Positions 34,330 to 44,254 are shown, counted from the stretch's first letter. The stretch: 64,000 bases of DNA from Woeseiaceae bacterium (GCA_021773135.1 JAJFKP010000012.1:1-64000); one strand, 5' to 3'. Notes: a model not told the origin generated them from the sequence alone. Made by a program: numbers and translations.

Positions 34330-35379
34330 TTAGTTACGGCCCTTTCTGCGCTGGTTCTCGCTGATAACGCTTTTGTAGAATTTGCCGGTCGATTTATCAC
34401 GAGCACGTCGTTCAGCAACTGACTCTCTGTTATGTTCTTCCTCACGAACTAGCTTTCGCCAGCGACGTATGCGATCACCATCGATAGAACCGGATTCGAC
34501 CGCCGCCAGCACGGCGCAGCCGGGTTCGGTTTCGTGGCTGCAATCGCCGAACCGGCATTCCTTGGAGTACTTCGCTATTTCTGCGAACACGTCGTCAAGA
34601 CCCGACTGCACGTCGACTAGCTGCAGTTCGCGCATGCCAGGTGTGTCAATTACCCACGCGCCGCGTGGAAGCCGATACATTTGCCGCGCGGTTGTAGTGT
34701 GCCGACCCTTGTCGTCATCAGTCCGCACCGCCTGTGTCTCGATATGGGCCGCGCCAAGCAGGGAATTGGTCAACGTTGATTTGCCGACACCCGACGACCC
34801 CAGCAGTGCAATGGTCTGACCACTGCCGAGCCAGGCGTCCAGGCTGTTTAATGACGAATTGTCCAATGCGTTGACCGCTTCGACCATCAGGCCTGGAGCC
34901 AGCCGGCTGGCGCGCCGTAAGTATTCACCTGCATTCTCGCAAACATCCGCCTTGGTCAGTACGATCAGGCACATAGCGCCCGCATCACGGCCTACGGCGA
35001 GATACCGTTCCAGGCGAGCTTCGTTGAAATCCTGGTTGCAGGACGAGACGACAAAAAGCGTATCGACATTGGCGGCAAGCAGCTGCTCGCTTCGATCCGT
35101 GCCAGGTGCCCGCCTTCTGAAAACGGAACAGCGCTCAAACAAATGAATTATCCGCTGGCCGGATTCATCAATGAGTACCCAGTCCCCAACGGTGACGGGT
35201 CCGTGGTCTGGCTTGAGGGGCAGCGGCAGCCGGGCATCGTATCCCGGTGCTGCCACGTGCAGGACTGAACGATGCAGGTCAAGCACGCGTGCGGGACGGG
35301 CCCCCTTGTAGTCAGTGGCTGCCAGTTCCTGCGCCTGCAGCGGGCCCCACCCGAACCCGGCGAGATCAGCACTCGACAT
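34330..35379 (-). CDS. rsgA: Ribosome small-subunit-dependent GTPase
   Basis: A 349-aa circularly permuted GTPase that helps late maturation of the 30S subunit. An N-terminal OB-fold (VTVGDWVLIDES) is followed by the G motifs in permuted order: LTKAD (G4), GSSGVGKSTLTNSLLG (G1), the HTTTAR switch (G2) and DTPGMREL (G3). The C-terminal zinc knuckle CRFGDCSHETEPGC has all four metal ligands, and the extended basic tail is typical. Neighbours are unrelated, so this is a stand-alone housekeeping gene. Confidence 0.95.
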   Translation of the reverse strand: MSSADLAGFGWGPLQAQELAATDYKGARPARVLDLHRSVLHVAAPGYDARLPLPLKPDHGPVTVGDWVLIDESGQRIIHLFERCSVFRRRAPGTDRSEQLLAANVDTLFVVSSCNQDFNEARLERYLAVGRDAGAMCLIVLTKADVCENAGEYLRRASRLAPGLMVEAVNALDNSSLNSLDAWLGSGQTIALLGSSGVGKSTLTNSLLGAAHIETQAVRTDDDKGRHTTTARQMYRLPRGAWVIDTPGMRELQLVDVQSGLDDVFAEIAKYSKECRFGDCSHETEPGCAVLAAVESGSIDGDRIRRWRKLVREEEHNRESVAERRARDKSTGKFYKSVISENQRRKGRN

Positions 35380-35440
35380 CGTGCGAGACTGCAGATTGAT
35401 GGAGCCTTGTGGACCGATACATTTCGATATCGTCGCAGCG

Positions 35441-36247
35441 TTACCCGACCGACCAGACTTTTGGAAACCACTTGTCGTCGTGCGGTGCTTCGCCCGCCCT
35501 GAAAGTCACCATTTCGTCATTCACCATCGGATCTGTTCCTTCACGCGGATCCCAAATCGCATCATCTCCGACGTAGCGAATGGAGAGCGCCGCTCTTCTG
35601 TGCAGACTGCCGGTGTTGTCGCTCGCCCCATGAATAACCTCACCACCGAATACAATGACGTCGCCCGGCTCGACATCCCAGCACAGAATTTCGAAGTCGT
35701 TCGGGGAGCCATCTATATCCGGCATGACTTCAAGCGACGCATTCTGGTCCAGGAACTCGGAGCTGCCACCGTCCTTGCCAAAAGGAATCGGTCGATAGAC
35801 TTTCCCCGCAGTGTGTGAGCCACGCACGAACTTTAAAGCGCTCGCATCTTTCTTGCAGCCGGTCAGTGCCACCCACGCGGATGCAATCTGTTTCCCCTGG
35901 AAGGGCCAGTAAGGCCTGTCCTGATGCCAGGGCGTGGTCTGACCGGTGCCCGCTTCACGCACAAATATATGATCGAAGTACAGTCGCGCCTCACTGCTGC
36001 GCATAAGCTGGCCGACAATTTCGGGCAGCTTGCTCGTTGCACAAAACTCATACATCCAGGGCATCGACGGCCACAGATGACGATCCGAGAACCCGCCGTC
36101 GCGAATCGTTGTCCAGCGATCGTTGTCGCTTTCGATAAGCACGTCGAGGTTTTGCAGCACTGATGCTATTGTTTGCGGGTCGATGGCACCCTTAATACAA
36201 ACGGCGCCATCATTTTCGTATTGTCTGATAAGGCTTTCAGTGATCAT
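35441..36247 (-). CDS. Phytanoyl-CoA dioxygenase (PhyH) family oxygenase
   Basis: A 268-aa Fe(II)/2-oxoglutarate oxygenase. Iron ligands are in TTPWHQDRPYWPFQGKQ (His-x-Asp) and GGEVIHGASDN (distal His), and the 2OG-binding Arg in HRRAALSIRYVGDD. LKFVRGSHTAGKVYRPIPF is the usual loop before the distal His. The substrate is not predictable; bacterial members hydroxylate lipids, ectoine or small natural products, and a lipid or phosphonate is possible. Monocistronic between rsgA and the Gld-like operon. Confidence 0.87.
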   Translation of the reverse strand: MITESLIRQYENDGAVCIKGAIDPQTIASVLQNLDVLIESDNDRWTTIRDGGFSDRHLWPSMPWMYEFCATSKLPEIVGQLMRSSEARLYFDHIFVREAGTGQTTPWHQDRPYWPFQGKQIASAWVALTGCKKDASALKFVRGSHTAGKVYRPIPFGKDGGSSEFLDQNASLEVMPDIDGSPNDFEILCWDVEPGDVIVFGGEVIHGASDNTGSLHRRAALSIRYVGDDAIWDPREGTDPMVNDEMVTFRAGEAPHDDKWFPKVWSVG

Positions 36248-36409
36248 TGCTGGCAGGCCCTCACGGGCGACGAATCATCCGGTAAGTCGTTTCATTATAG
36301 CCTATCACTATGCCCTGGAATCGATGCACCACAGGGGTCTTGCAAGAAATTTCCGATTTTGATAAAAAATCGCTCGCTCTGAAAACTGACTGGAAAAGCT
36401 GATTACTCA

Positions 36410-37150
36410 ATGCTGAAAATAGAAGGTCTGACAAAGCGCTTCGGCCAGAAACTGGTCGTCAATAACCTGAGTTTCCGGTGTGGTCCGGGTGAGGTTCTCG
36501 GATTCCTGGGCCCAAACGGGGCCGGAAAATCTACGACCATGAAAATGGCGGCAGGTTTTGTTGCGCCAAGTGCAGGTACCGCCAGTATCTGCGGACACGA
36601 CGTCCAGACGGATAAGCTTAATGCCCAGCGCAGGCTTGGCTACCTGCCGGAGGGTGCGCCCTCCTATGCTGACATGACACCAGCCCAGTTCCTGAATTTC
36701 ATCGCGGACGTGCGCGGGCTTGACAGTCGCAGTCGCCGGGATCGACTGACGGAAGTGATCGAGCTGTTGCATCTTGGGCCCGTGCTCGACCAGTCAATTG
36801 AGACATTGTCGAAAGGTTTCACCCGTCGCGTCGGACTGGCACAGGCCATCCTGCACGATCCTGATGTTCTGATTCTCGATGAACCCACCGACGGTCTCGA
36901 TCCGAATCAGAAGCACGAAGTACGCCAGCTGATTCGTTCCATGTCGGAGGAAAAACTCATTGTCATTTCAACGCACATATTGGAAGAGGTCGAAGCGGTT
37001 TGCACACGGGCCATGATCATTGCCGACGGCCGGCTTCTTGTGGATGACACGCCGGCAAACCTGGTCGCACAAGGCGCTGGCGATCTCGATGAGGTTTTTC
37101 GAAAAATAACCACGAGCAATGCTTCCCCGACAACGGAGGACCGATCTTGA
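36410..37150 (+). CDS. ABC transporter ATP-binding protein, Gld-like
   Basis: A 246-aa ATPase: Walker A GPNGAGKSTTMKMAAGFV, Q-loop YLPEGAPSYADMTPAQ, signature LSKGFTRRVGLAQAI, Walker B VLILDEPTDGLDP and H-loop VISTHILEEVEA. The variant signature LSKGF and the PEGAP Q-loop are typical of the GldA/NatA branch. It is the first gene of a four-gene operon with overlapping or nearly touching reading frames, in the same order as gldA-gldF-gldG plus a DUF4340 gene in many bacteria. Despite the name, outside Bacteroidetes such operons are not tied to gliding. Confidence 0.9.
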   Translation: MLKIEGLTKRFGQKLVVNNLSFRCGPGEVLGFLGPNGAGKSTTMKMAAGFVAPSAGTASICGHDVQTDKLNAQRRLGYLPEGAPSYADMTPAQFLNFIADVRGLDSRSRRDRLTEVIELLHLGPVLDQSIETLSKGFTRRVGLAQAILHDPDVLILDEPTDGLDPNQKHEVRQLIRSMSEEKLIVISTHILEEVEAVCTRAMIIADGRLLVDDTPANLVAQGAGDLDEVFRKITTSNASPTTEDRS

Positions 37151-37152
37151 CA

Positions 37153-37881
37153 ATGATCAGGGCATTATTTCGGCGCGAGCTGCAAAGCTATTTCGCAACG
37201 CCAGTCGCGTATGTGTTTATCGTCATTTTCCTGATGCTGATGGGAACGTTTACTTTCAGCCTCGGTGGGTTCTACGAGCGTGGTCAGGCTGACCTGCGTG
37301 CATTCTTTAATTTTCACCCATGGCTGTATCTTTTTCTTGTGCCGGCGATCGCGATGCGACTCTGGGCGGAGGAGCGGAAATCCGGGACAATCGAGTTGCT
37401 CATGACGCTGCCTGTAACGCCCTGGCAGGCGGTGCTGGGTAAGTTTCTTGCCGCATGGGCTTTCGCCGGGATCGCACTGTTCCTTACGTTCCCGATCTGG
37501 CTAACGGTCAACTACCTGGGCGACCCTGATAACGGCGTCATTTTGGCGGCATACATTGGCAGCTTTCTGATGGCCGGGGGATTCCTGGCGATTGGTTCCT
37601 GCCTGTCCGCGTTTACGCGCAACCAGGTCATCGCTTTTGTGCTTACGGTCGTCGCCTGCTTTATGTTCCTGCTATCCGGATTTCCTTTTGTGCTTGACCT
37701 GTTTGCGAGCTGGGCGCCGCAAATTGTCGTTGACGGTGTCGCCAGCCTGAGTTTCCTGACGCACTTCGAAAATATTTCCAGGGGTGTCATTGAACTGCGC
37801 GACCTCGTGTATTTTGCATTGGTTATCGGCACTTTCCTGTTCGCCAATACGATTGTGCTGGCCTGGAAACAGGCGGACTGA
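37153..37881 (+). CDS. ABC-2 permease, GldF-like
   Basis: A 242-aa, six-helix membrane protein opening with MIRALFRRELQSYFATPVAY, the standard N-terminal amphipathic and TM1 start of this family. WAEERKSGTIELLMTLPVTP is the conserved coupling helix of ABC-2 permeases. The ATG at 37153 is 3 bp after the ATPase stop; a TTG at 37147 overlapping that stop is an alternative. It pairs with the ATPase before it and the auxiliary protein after it, two bases further on. Confidence 0.9.
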   Translation: MIRALFRRELQSYFATPVAYVFIVIFLMLMGTFTFSLGGFYERGQADLRAFFNFHPWLYLFLVPAIAMRLWAEERKSGTIELLMTLPVTPWQAVLGKFLAAWAFAGIALFLTFPIWLTVNYLGDPDNGVILAAYIGSFLMAGGFLAIGSCLSAFTRNQVIAFVLTVVACFMFLLSGFPFVLDLFASWAPQIVVDGVASLSFLTHFENISRGVIELRDLVYFALVIGTFLFANTIVLAWKQAD

Positions 37882-37883
37882 CG

Positions 37884-39770
37884 ATGAGCACCAGGAACCA
37901 GCAACGACTCGGCGCATCCAGTCTCATACTGCTCGCGATTGCATTTATCGCGGCGGTGATCGTTTCAAACCAGTTGTTCAAGGGGGTAAGGATCGACCTC
38001 ACCGAGAACAATCTGTACACGTTGTCTGACGGCACCAGGCGTATTGCCGAGAGCATCGACGAACCGGTCAATCTCTATTTCTACTTTTCGGACCAGGCAA
38101 CCGAAGGTTTACCAACACTTCGTGACTATGCCGGTCGAGTGCGCGAATTGCTCGAAGAGATCGTAGCGGCAAGTGACGGCAAGATTCGTCTCGCAGTAAT
38201 TGACCCGCTGCCCTTCTCGGAAGAAGAGGATCAGGCCGCACAATTTGGTCTGCAGGGGGCGCAGCTGGCCGTAACACCGGACCCCGTTTACCTGGGGCTC
38301 GCCGGAACCAACAGTGTTGGCGATGAAGAAACGATTCCATTCTTTCAGCCGGACAAGGAGACGTCACTCGAGTACGACCTGGCGAAACTGGTTAGCACGT
38401 TAGCGAACACCGAGCGCAATGTCATCGGCCTGGTAGCCGGGGTCTCCATGACCGGCGAATTCAATCCCCAGCAGCAGCGCATGGAACAGCCCTGGGTGAT
38501 CTATCAACAGGCGAGCCAGCTGTTCGAGATCCGCGACCTTACCACTACGTTTACGGTCGTGCCGGATGACGTCAGCCTGCTTTGGATCGTGCAACCAAAA
38601 GACCTGCCCGCAGAAACGCAGTATGCAATTGACCAGTTTGTCATGTCTGGCGGCAAGGCACTGATATTCGTCGATCCGATGGCCGCTGTGGACGCAGCCG
38701 CGACGGAAGGTATGCCGCAGGGTATGCCACCTATGGGTCAAGGCTCGGATATACCAACCCTGTTTGAGGGCTGGGGCATCAATTTCACGGCCGATGAAGT
38801 AGTGGCAGATGCGCAACTCGCCCTGCCGCTCAATAGTGGTATGGGCGGTCGACCGGTACGTCACTACGGCTATTTGGGCATTACCCGCGACGGCATGAGC
38901 CAGGACGACATCACCACGATGGAACTCACCACGGTTAATGCGGCCATGGCGGGTGCGTTAAGTGTCGCAGATGACAGTGAATTAACGCTAGAACCGCTGC
39001 TGATGTCCAGCCCTGCGTCGACCAAAATGCCGGCGTCGAGATTTTCATTTCTACCGGATCCGGCCACCCTGCAGGACGGATTTGTAGCGGGCGGAGAGCC
39101 ACATGTCATTGCCGCCCGCATCAGCGGCACAATTCCCAGCGCGTTCCCGGATGGCAGGCCAACCGCCGCTGAAACCGCGCCTGAGGCAGAGAAAGATGAA
39201 CACCTGGATCAATCCGGCGAAGCTGCCAACCTGATCATCGTTACCGACGTCGATTTACTGAGTGATCCGCTTTGGGTGCAGGTGCAAAGTTTCTTCGGTC
39301 AGCAAATAGCCAATGCATTTGCGAGCAACGGCGCGTTTGTCATTAACGCGCTGGAGAATCTGGTCGGCAGTTCCGACCTCATTGCGGTTCGCAGCCGCGC
39401 CAGTTTCGCACGTCCTTTCACACGGGTTGACGAACTACGCGTTGATGCTGAAGCCCGGTTTCGAGCCACCGAGCAGCGTTTGCAGCAAGATCTCGCAGAG
39501 ACGGAACGACGCCTCGGCGAGCTGCAATCTACCCGCGAAGACTCCGGCAGCCTGTTAATGACAGACGAGCAGCAGGCCGAGATTGATCGATTCGTCGATC
39601 AGCGAGCGTCGATTCGAACGGAGCTCCGCGCGGTACAGCGCGGTCTCGACAAGGACATCGAAGATCTGGGCTCGCGGCTCAGGATAATAAATATTGGGCT
39701 GGTCCCGCTGTTGTTGACTGTGGGTTCCCTGATCGCAGTCTGGCGTCGGGGGCGCAGGAGGCAGGCATGA
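37884..39770 (+). CDS. GldG-like ABC transporter auxiliary protein
   Basis: A 628-aa protein with an N-terminal helix (LILLAIAFIAAVIVSNQLFK) followed by RIDLTENNLYTLSDGTRRIA, the hallmark of the ABC_transp_aux/GldG family, and a large periplasmic domain (VNLYFYFSDQATEGLPTLRD). Late in the chain there is a coiled-coil (residues about 525-600, ERRLGELQSTREDSGS) and a C-terminal helix (LVPLLLTVGSLIAVWRRGRR). It probably extends the permease into the periplasm. Its stop overlaps the start of the DUF4340 gene (ATGA). Confidence 0.88.
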   Translation: MSTRNQQRLGASSLILLAIAFIAAVIVSNQLFKGVRIDLTENNLYTLSDGTRRIAESIDEPVNLYFYFSDQATEGLPTLRDYAGRVRELLEEIVAASDGKIRLAVIDPLPFSEEEDQAAQFGLQGAQLAVTPDPVYLGLAGTNSVGDEETIPFFQPDKETSLEYDLAKLVSTLANTERNVIGLVAGVSMTGEFNPQQQRMEQPWVIYQQASQLFEIRDLTTTFTVVPDDVSLLWIVQPKDLPAETQYAIDQFVMSGGKALIFVDPMAAVDAAATEGMPQGMPPMGQGSDIPTLFEGWGINFTADEVVADAQLALPLNSGMGGRPVRHYGYLGITRDGMSQDDITTMELTTVNAAMAGALSVADDSELTLEPLLMSSPASTKMPASRFSFLPDPATLQDGFVAGGEPHVIAARISGTIPSAFPDGRPTAAETAPEAEKDEHLDQSGEAANLIIVTDVDLLSDPLWVQVQSFFGQQIANAFASNGAFVINALENLVGSSDLIAVRSRASFARPFTRVDELRVDAEARFRATEQRLQQDLAETERRLGELQSTREDSGSLLMTDEQQAEIDRFVDQRASIRTELRAVQRGLDKDIEDLGSRLRIINIGLVPLLLTVGSLIAVWRRGRRRQA

Positions 39771-40840
39771 ACAAAAGAACGGTCCTGATTCTCGCAGCCG
39801 CCATCGCTGGCCTGGTATTGCTGATGCTGGTGTTGCGACAGGACAATGATGCCACGGTGTTCGGTGGCGGCACGCTGTTGCCTGACTTCGAGTCGGTCGC
39901 GAACCAGGTTACCAATATCAGCATTAGCAACTCTGATGCCGGCGAAAACCTGGAAATTCGGCGTGATGGCAGCAGCTGGGTCGTTACCGAGCGTGATAAT
40001 TACCCGGCGCAGCTCAGCACGATTCGGCAGCTCATCATCGCACTGGCGGACGCGAGGATCGTCGAAGAAAAAACAGCCAATCCGGACAATTACCCTCGGT
40101 TAGGCGTTGCCGAACCGGGCACCGATGGCTCGGGTACAAAAGTCGCGCTTAGCGGTGATAATTTCGCCTACTCGGTTATTATTGGCGATGTCGCGCAGCG
40201 TAATTTCCGGTATGCAAGAGTTGCCGATAACCCGACGAGTTACCTGATAGACCAGAATCCCGACCTGCCGACTGACGTCGGCGGATGGCTGGCGGATAGC
40301 CTGGTTGATGTGCCCGCCGGCAGGATCCGTCGGGTCAGCATTTCACATGCTGACGGTGAATCGATCACGATCGAGAAAAGCGAGGAAGCGCAAACCGATT
40401 TTGCTGTTGTAGGCATCCCCGAAGGTCGAGAGCTTAGTTACGCCACCGTTGCCAATGGCATTGGCGGTGCTTTAACAGGCCTTACGCTTGAGGATGTTCG
40501 TGCGGCGGGTGAAGTTCAACCCTCGACGTCGGTGCTGTTCGAAACCTGGGATGGACTTACAATTGAAGCAGACGTGGTCGAGGAAGACGGCGATACGTGG
40601 GTAACGTTTGCAGCGCAGGCGTTGATGCCCGCGGAATTCCCTGCAGAAGATGGCGCGGACGTTTCTGACGAGCCTACCGACGCTGATACGACCGCACCAA
40701 CTGCGGCACCGTCGCCGCGTGAGCAGGCGGACGAGATCAATAGCCGTGTCTCTGGCTGGCAATACTCGCTTGCCGGGTATAAGAGAGACCTGCTCGTAAA
40801 ACGCTGGGACGATATCCTCAAGCCCGTCGAAACGGAATAA
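39767..40840 (+). CDS. DUF4340 membrane-anchored periplasmic protein
   Basis: A 357-aa protein with one N-terminal helix (VLILAAAIAGLVLLMLVLRQ) and DUF4340 features: NQVTNISISNSDAGENLEIR, WVVTERDNYPAQLSTIRQLI and IVEEKTANPDNYPRLGVAEP. The domain is seen almost only behind GldG-like genes. An Asp/Glu/Thr/Ala-rich low-complexity stretch (residues about 290-320, GADVSDEPTDADTTAPTAAP) splits the C-terminal part. It is the last gene of the operon. Its role in the complex is unknown. Confidence 0.85.
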   Translation: MNKRTVLILAAAIAGLVLLMLVLRQDNDATVFGGGTLLPDFESVANQVTNISISNSDAGENLEIRRDGSSWVVTERDNYPAQLSTIRQLIIALADARIVEEKTANPDNYPRLGVAEPGTDGSGTKVALSGDNFAYSVIIGDVAQRNFRYARVADNPTSYLIDQNPDLPTDVGGWLADSLVDVPAGRIRRVSISHADGESITIEKSEEAQTDFAVVGIPEGRELSYATVANGIGGALTGLTLEDVRAAGEVQPSTSVLFETWDGLTIEADVVEEDGDTWVTFAAQALMPAEFPAEDGADVSDEPTDADTTAPTAAPSPREQADEINSRVSGWQYSLAGYKRDLLVKRWDDILKPVETE

Positions 40841-40852
40841 TCATTGTTCTGC

Positions 40853-42577
40853 CTACTGGTTCGGCACGACTGGCAGCAAAACGTGAGATGGATACTCGTC
40901 ACTCATGTGAATCGTTTGCCGCGCTTTTTTCATCGCGCTCGTTTTCGCAAATTCTGCACCCGTATTCAGATTTCTGGCCAGGCGTGGAAAGTTGCTGCTG
41001 GTAACGTCAATTCTTAGCCGGTCTCCCGGCGACAGCACGTAGCTCGTGGCCCACATATCAAGGCTGTATTGGTAGATCTTTCCAGGCTCGATAAGTTTCG
41101 GCCTATCGAACCCTTCGCGATAGCGGGCCCGAATCACACCGTCAACCAGGTTGAACGCGGTGCCGTCCGGCTTGACGACGATCAGCTTTGCCATGAAATC
41201 GGTATCCGCTGCATCAGTAGACGCATAGATTTCTGCGACAATCGGGCCGGTGATTTCCGTGCGCTCAGCAAACGGTTCAGTCACGAAACGAAGCACATCC
41301 TTGCGACTGTCAAGCGGTGCCTGGTCATAGGGACCACGCAGCGTCGGCTCCATGATATTGCCGCCGAGAGTTGGCACCGGGTCCGCCGGGTCGTAGGTAT
41401 AGTCGAGTGACGCTGAGCGTCGCGCTGGGGGTTGGCTGGACAGGGATTTGTCGGCGTGCAGGAAGTAAGGTTTGTACTCCGTTCGCGCGAGCGGCCATTC
41501 GTATTCCTCCCGCCAGACGTTCTCGCCCATTACAAATATCCGGATCGGCGCACCGGCAGGCTCCGGCCCATCCTTCATCCAGTAATCGAACCATTCCAGC
41601 AGGAGCGGCTCGACGTCGAGCACCGCGTCGTCACCGAATTCCTGGTCTCCGGTCTTCGTGGACACGTTCCAGCCGTGCGGCCAGGGACCAATGATCATGC
41701 GTTGCCCGGCACGTGCCGTTTCGGTCGCCGCTTCCTCGGTCATCGTCTTGAAACTGCCAATCGTGCTGCGCAGGAACACGTCGTACCAGCCGCCGAAATT
41801 GAGTGCGGGGACAATCATCTCGGACGCGCGGGCCTCCAGATTAAGCGGTTCCCAGTAGGCATCGTAAGACGGATGATCGAGCCAGTCCCGAAAATGGCGC
41901 ACATCGAAACCCACGCTTTCGGCAAGCGTTTCCAAAGGAAGATGTCCGATCCCGTTGATCCAGTCGACCGGGAAGCCGGCAGTCGTGCGACCACCGACCA
42001 GCCCGATTCCCCAGCGCGCGCGTGACAACAGCGAAAATGCGCCGCCAGGATAGGCAACATCCCGATAATAATTTCCCGGGCTCATCGCTGGGGCAATCGC
42101 GACCAGCGCTGGATTACGATTCAGGGCGGCCAGCCACTGCACGGATGCGAGATAGGAGGTGCCGAACATGCCAACCTTGCCGTTTGACCAGGGCTGCTCG
42201 GCTATCCAGGTGAGCGTATCGTCGCCGTCGTTGATTTCCTGAAAATACGGATACCACTGCCCATCCGAATCGTAGCGTCCTCGCGCCGATTGAAACACGA
42301 ATGCATACCCGTTGGTCGTTGCAAATTGTGCGTAACGCTGGCGATTTGCGGTCGAGCCGTTGGTGTAGATATCCCTGATCAGCAAGGTCGGATACTCGCC
42401 CTCCGCGGCAGGAAGATAAATATCGGTTGCGAGGGCAATGCCATCTCGCATTTGCACTTTTTTGTGATAGATCGCTTTAACCGTGTCGGGGAACGTACCC
42501 TCTGCAAAGCTTTGCGATGACGCGCCCTGGTAGGGCAGCAATGCGATCGCAATAAAAAACAGCCAGCGGTTGTTCAA
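40853..42577 (-). CDS. Exported CocE/NonD-family hydrolase (X-Pro dipeptidyl-peptidase fold)
   Basis: A 574-aa product from a TTG at 42577, chosen because an AGGAGAAG ribosome site sits four bases upstream and a signal peptide (WLFFIAIALLPYQGASSQS) starts there; the frame is open back to 42703. Alpha/beta hydrolase core: KVQMRDGIALATDIYLPAAE, nucleophile Ser in GMFGTSYLASVQWLAA, and the His in IIGPWPHGWNVSTK. The C-terminal jelly-roll (VTSSNFPRLARNLNTG) is typical of CocE and PepX_C proteins. It hydrolyses esters or acyl-peptides in the periplasm; glutaryl-7-ACA acylase-like enzymes share the fold. Substrate unknown. Confidence 0.87.
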   Translation of the reverse strand: MNNRWLFFIAIALLPYQGASSQSFAEGTFPDTVKAIYHKKVQMRDGIALATDIYLPAAEGEYPTLLIRDIYTNGSTANRQRYAQFATTNGYAFVFQSARGRYDSDGQWYPYFQEINDGDDTLTWIAEQPWSNGKVGMFGTSYLASVQWLAALNRNPALVAIAPAMSPGNYYRDVAYPGGAFSLLSRARWGIGLVGGRTTAGFPVDWINGIGHLPLETLAESVGFDVRHFRDWLDHPSYDAYWEPLNLEARASEMIVPALNFGGWYDVFLRSTIGSFKTMTEEAATETARAGQRMIIGPWPHGWNVSTKTGDQEFGDDAVLDVEPLLLEWFDYWMKDGPEPAGAPIRIFVMGENVWREEYEWPLARTEYKPYFLHADKSLSSQPPARRSASLDYTYDPADPVPTLGGNIMEPTLRGPYDQAPLDSRKDVLRFVTEPFAERTEITGPIVAEIYASTDAADTDFMAKLIVVKPDGTAFNLVDGVIRARYREGFDRPKLIEPGKIYQYSLDMWATSYVLSPGDRLRIDVTSSNFPRLARNLNTGAEFAKTSAMKKARQTIHMSDEYPSHVLLPVVPNQ

Positions 42578-42626
42578 TATCTTCTCCTGAAAATCGACTC
42601 GTCGTGGCGGCTGCAGATCCTGAAAT

Positions 42627-44108
42627 TCACAGTTTGACGATGAACGGCTTGCCATTGAGTTCGCGCCAGTCCACGTTACCGAAAATCTCTGTCTTCCTGC
42701 CATCCGGTGTCATCACGGTTACATGCACATCAATGTCGGTGGCCTCGCTTAATCCAACATGCACCGGCTTCGCATTCTGTGCATTGTAGCCGCTTCCGGT
42801 ATCAACCATGCGCAGGCCAAGCAAATTATCGGTGCCCGCTTTGAAAATCCTGACCTCTGAACCGGCGCGGGTGTAATGACCGTTTGCATCGAGTACCAGG
42901 ACCTGAATCGACCGGGCCGCAACATCTGCTGCCAGGTCATTGCGAAACAGGTAATGTGAACCGGCCGGGTCGTTCGCTGCAAGCGCCAGATCGAGGTCTC
43001 CGTCCTGGTCGAAATCCGCCCACTGCACCCCATGATCGGTATCGTTCCTGGCGATCGCTGCCGGCAGGCGGTTTTCGAAATGATCGCCTTCGTTTATGTA
43101 CAGATTGTCCGGTGTGCCGGGCTTGCCGTTGACGTAGCCGACCGTGTAAAGGTCGGGACGACCGTCATGCTGAACGTCACCCCAAACACCCGTCACGATA
43201 TGATGTTCGTTGTTGACACCCATTGCCGGCGCGACATCGCTAAACGTACCGTCGCCGTTGTTTCGATAAAGCAGGTCATCGCCGTATGCGGCAACGTACA
43301 GGTCCAGGTCGCCGTCGGTATCAAAATCCGTTACCGCGCAGCCAACGCCTCCGTCTGCGATCGGGCGTCGCGGACTATCCATATCAAGTGCGATTGCGAC
43401 ATCGCTGAACTGGCCGTCATCATTGCGAAACATGCCGTCCCGATCGCCGTTCTGGTTGGCTGTAAACAGGTCGAGGTCGCCGTCAGCGTCCATATCGAAC
43501 CAGCATGCGCCAACGGTCCGCCTTGGTTCCATTATTCCATTACTAGCGGTGACGTCGGTGAAAATGCCGGCATTGTTTTGCAGCAGTCGATTGACGCCGG
43601 CCCGCAGTGCAACGTAAAGGTCCAGGTCTCCATCGGCATCATAGTCGATGAATGACACCTGGCGTGTCGCACCCTTCAAGGCGACGCCGACAGCCTCGCC
43701 GACCTCGGTGAACCCTTTATTCTTCTCATTCAAGTTGTTGCGAAACAGCCTGTTTGCCGGGCCGTCATAGCCGGAGTAGCCGATATAGACATCGAGGTCG
43801 CCATCGCCGTCATAGTCTCCCCATGCGACAGAGCGAGGATTGCCACCGTCAGTTGGCAAACCAGTGCCGTCGGCAACGTTTTCGAAGCCGGTCGTACTGT
43901 TCCGGTACAGGCGCACCGGCGCATCGCGAAAGGTGACGATCAAGTCCAGGTCACCATCATTGTCGTAGTCGCCCCAGGCGTTTGACTGACCGCCCGCATC
44001 TGCAAATAGGAGTTCCTGAACAGGAGTAAAACGAATGTCGTCTGCCGCCAGACCGGCGCCTGACACCAGCAGCGAAAGCACGCCAATTGCAGGTTTACGC
44101 AAGTTCAT
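42627..44108 (-). CDS. Secreted FG-GAP/VCBS repeat protein with ASPIC/UnbV C-terminus
   Basis: A 493-aa protein. After the signal peptide (GVLSLLVSGAGLAA) come at least seven beta-propeller repeats with calcium-binding loops of the DxDGDxD type (WGDYDNDGDLDLIVT, WGDYDGDGDLDVYIG, WADFDQDGDLDLALA and others). It ends with an ASPIC/UnbV domain (IQVLVLDANGHYTRAGSEVR, and MVDTGSGYNAQNAKPVHVGL). Such proteins are common and poorly understood in marine bacteria; the ASPIC domain is linked to surface or enzyme-associated roles. It ends about 50 bp upstream of the CocE-type gene on the same strand, so co-transcription is likely. Confidence 0.87.
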   Translation of the reverse strand: MNLRKPAIGVLSLLVSGAGLAADDIRFTPVQELLFADAGGQSNAWGDYDNDGDLDLIVTFRDAPVRLYRNSTTGFENVADGTGLPTDGGNPRSVAWGDYDGDGDLDVYIGYSGYDGPANRLFRNNLNEKNKGFTEVGEAVGVALKGATRQVSFIDYDADGDLDLYVALRAGVNRLLQNNAGIFTDVTASNGIMEPRRTVGACWFDMDADGDLDLFTANQNGDRDGMFRNDDGQFSDVAIALDMDSPRRPIADGGVGCAVTDFDTDGDLDLYVAAYGDDLLYRNNGDGTFSDVAPAMGVNNEHHIVTGVWGDVQHDGRPDLYTVGYVNGKPGTPDNLYINEGDHFENRLPAAIARNDTDHGVQWADFDQDGDLDLALAANDPAGSHYLFRNDLAADVAARSIQVLVLDANGHYTRAGSEVRIFKAGTDNLLGLRMVDTGSGYNAQNAKPVHVGLSEATDIDVHVTVMTPDGRKTEIFGNVDWRELNGKPFIVKL

Positions 44109-44254
44109 GACGTCATCATCTCCCCGGCCTGGTTAACACTGGAGAGACAATAACAGATGCGCAGTTGTTTTCTTTAACGAGTCGCCGCCTTATCGGCTGG
44201 AGGCGGGAAAGGGCACGACCATCGGTCGGCACTCTCACCGGTTGCCATGATTGC

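Noticed and set aside
41432-42025. A 197-codon open frame on the plus strand
   Set aside because: It lies wholly antisense to the CocE-type hydrolase, has no family motif, and its composition matches the shadow of that gene.
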